NCBI GenBank assembly: GCA_002059205.1
Contig: MVCQ01000074.1
Location: 1 to 6,769, forward strand
DNA: 6,769 nt
Direction of reading: 5' to 3'
Source of the DNA: Candidatus Latescibacteria bacterium 4484_107
GTDB lineage: Bacteria; Latescibacterota; 4484-107
Shown piece after piece: positions 6,318-6,769 of this stretch. Within the stretch, counting starts at the first letter, position 1. Each line of letters begins with the position of its first letter. Under the pieces are notes generated by a model. It saw only the letters and a list, made by a program, of their open reading frames with translations. It had not been told where the DNA came from and did not search any database. The position numbers were made by a program, and so were the translations under genes.

Positions 6318-6623
6318 ATGTTCGAGTTGATCCAGAAAACCATCCTCGCCGGCATAGGCGCCGCGACGATGACGAAGGAGAAGGTGGAAGGACTTGTAGA
6401 TGAACTGGTCAAGCGGGGGGACATACCCTCCGAAGACCGTCCGAAGATCGTGCAGGACCTGCTAACGAGGGTCGAGGAAAATGAGCGGTTGCTGGAGGAA
6501 AAAGTTCAGAAGTCCGTCGAGAAAGCGATCGGAGGGTTGGGGATTCCGACAAAAGCCGGTCTGGATGCCCTGAATGAGAAAATTGACCGGTTGACCAAAA
6601 AGGTAGATAAGATGGGGAAGTAA
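6318..6623 (+). CDS. Phasin-like small coiled-coil protein
   Basis: A 101-aa soluble protein resembling the phasin / poly(hydroxyalkanoate) granule-associated small proteins. The N-terminal MFELIQKTILAGIGAATMTKE is a hydrophobic helix typical of the family. GLVDELVKRGDI follows, then a heptad-like, charged helix (about 40-65). LGIPTKAGLDALNEKIDRL (75-93) and a Lys-rich tail complete the usual 'helix, LG-P-T, coiled coil' form. Many genomes carry such genes without a PHA operon, so granule binding is not assured. The ATG at 6318 is chosen because AAAGGAGG (6302-6309) lies 8 nt upstream; the GTG at 6309 falls inside that SD. No signal peptide of Sec type is convincing. It lies 39 nt after the HEAT gene, probably in the same transcript. 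Confidence 0.78.
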   Translation: MFELIQKTILAGIGAATMTKEKVEGLVDELVKRGDIPSEDRPKIVQDLLTRVEENERLLEEKVQKSVEKAIGGLGIPTKAGLDALNEKIDRLTKKVDKMGK

Positions 6624-6641
6624 AGCCCCGAAGTCTGGGAG

Positions 6642-6697
6642 GGTGATCAGCAGTCCGTTGTCCGCGGCCAGTTGCAGCGGACAACGGACCGCTCACC
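6642..6697. repeat. Long imperfect hairpin with a perfect 13-bp stem
   Basis: GTCCGTTGTCCGC (6653-6665) and GCGGACAACGGAC (6677-6689) are exact reverse complements around an 11-nt loop. Outside them GGTGA (6642-6646) pairs with TCACC (6693-6697) across a small internal loop, giving about 18 bp in total. The stem carries the repeated word GTCCGTT/GTCCG. No T-run follows, so it does not look like a standard terminator, although a stem this strong could pause polymerase or protect the upstream mRNA. The mirror-image arms also fit a dispersed palindromic (REP/MITE-like) element or a protein-binding site. Confidence 0.65.
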
Positions 6698-6722
6698 ACG
6701 CACCCTTAGAAGGGAGACTTGT

Positions 6723-6769
6723 ATGAGGAAATACGTGCATTCAATTCTTTGCTTAGCCGCCGTGCTGGC
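6723..6769 (+). CDS. Start of a probable secreted protein, 3'-truncated
   Basis: ATG at 6723 follows GAAGGGAG (6709-6716) with 6 nt spacing. The 15 complete codons read MRKYVHSILCLAAVL and continue with a GC- codon (Ala) at the window edge. A basic start followed by a hydrophobic run is the n- and h-region of a Sec signal peptide. A Cys at residue 10 is too early to judge as a lipobox. The product cannot be identified. In RND plus LolA-like clusters an outer membrane protein often follows, but nothing here shows that. Confidence 0.6.
   Translation, partial: MRKYVHSILCLAAVL

Noticed and set aside
5945..6403. Forward and reverse frames across the HEAT and phasin-like genes (5945-6403 +, 5757-6290 -)
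   Set aside because: They are out-of-frame shadows of the repeat protein, with no start signals or domains.
1..6769. tRNA, rRNA, CRISPR array, transposase or integrase genes
   Set aside because: I looked for cloverleaf signatures, spaced repeats of 24-40 nt, and DDE or tyrosine-recombinase motifs and saw none.

Overview
The window reads as a stretch of chromosome from a diderm (Gram-negative-type) bacterium. Base composition is moderately GC-rich, Shine-Dalgarno (SD) sites are strong (AAAGGAGG-type), and all convincing genes lie on the + strand. The diderm inference rests on an RND/MMPL-type exporter beside a secreted LolA-like protein of the 'outer membrane lipoprotein-sorting protein' type, plus several Sec signal peptides. 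The phylum cannot be fixed from this sequence. Short word-type repeats between the genes would suit a deltaproteobacterial or uncultured candidate-phylum genome, but that is a guess.

Layout, left to right: (1) a 5'-truncated RND/MMPL transporter (2-2686) with an unusually long helical second periplasmic loop; (2) a 32-nt inverted-repeat element (2693-2724) and a possible 25-codon leader ORF (2747-2824) that overlaps the next start codon by ATGA; (3) a LolA-like secreted protein (2821-3573); (4) a 138-nt intergenic region with word repeats and a hairpin that could cover the next SD; (5) a 490-aa radical SAM protein with a SPASM-like cysteine-rich C-terminus (3712-5184); (6) a second copy of the inverted-repeat element (5205-5241); (7) a 39-codon truncated paralogue (5267-5386) of the following gene; (8) a secreted HEAT-repeat protein (5418-6278); (9) a short phasin-like coiled-coil protein (6318-6623); (10) a region with a perfect 13-bp inverted repeat; (11) the first 15 codons of another probable secreted protein (6723-end).

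The genes are co-directional, separated by about 30-140 nt, and no canonical intrinsic terminator (GC stem plus T-run) is visible between them. They may form one transcription unit. The RND plus LolA-like pair is a recurring arrangement thought to move lipids or lipoproteins across the envelope. A radical SAM/SPASM enzyme next to it could modify a lipid, peptide or cofactor, and the secreted HEAT protein could be a periplasmic scaffold. That functional link is inference. The most unusual structures are the tandem truncated duplication ahead of the HEAT gene, the repeated AACCTCCCGC/GCGGGAGGTT hairpin, the leader ORF with ATGA overlap, and the helical insertion in the transporter.
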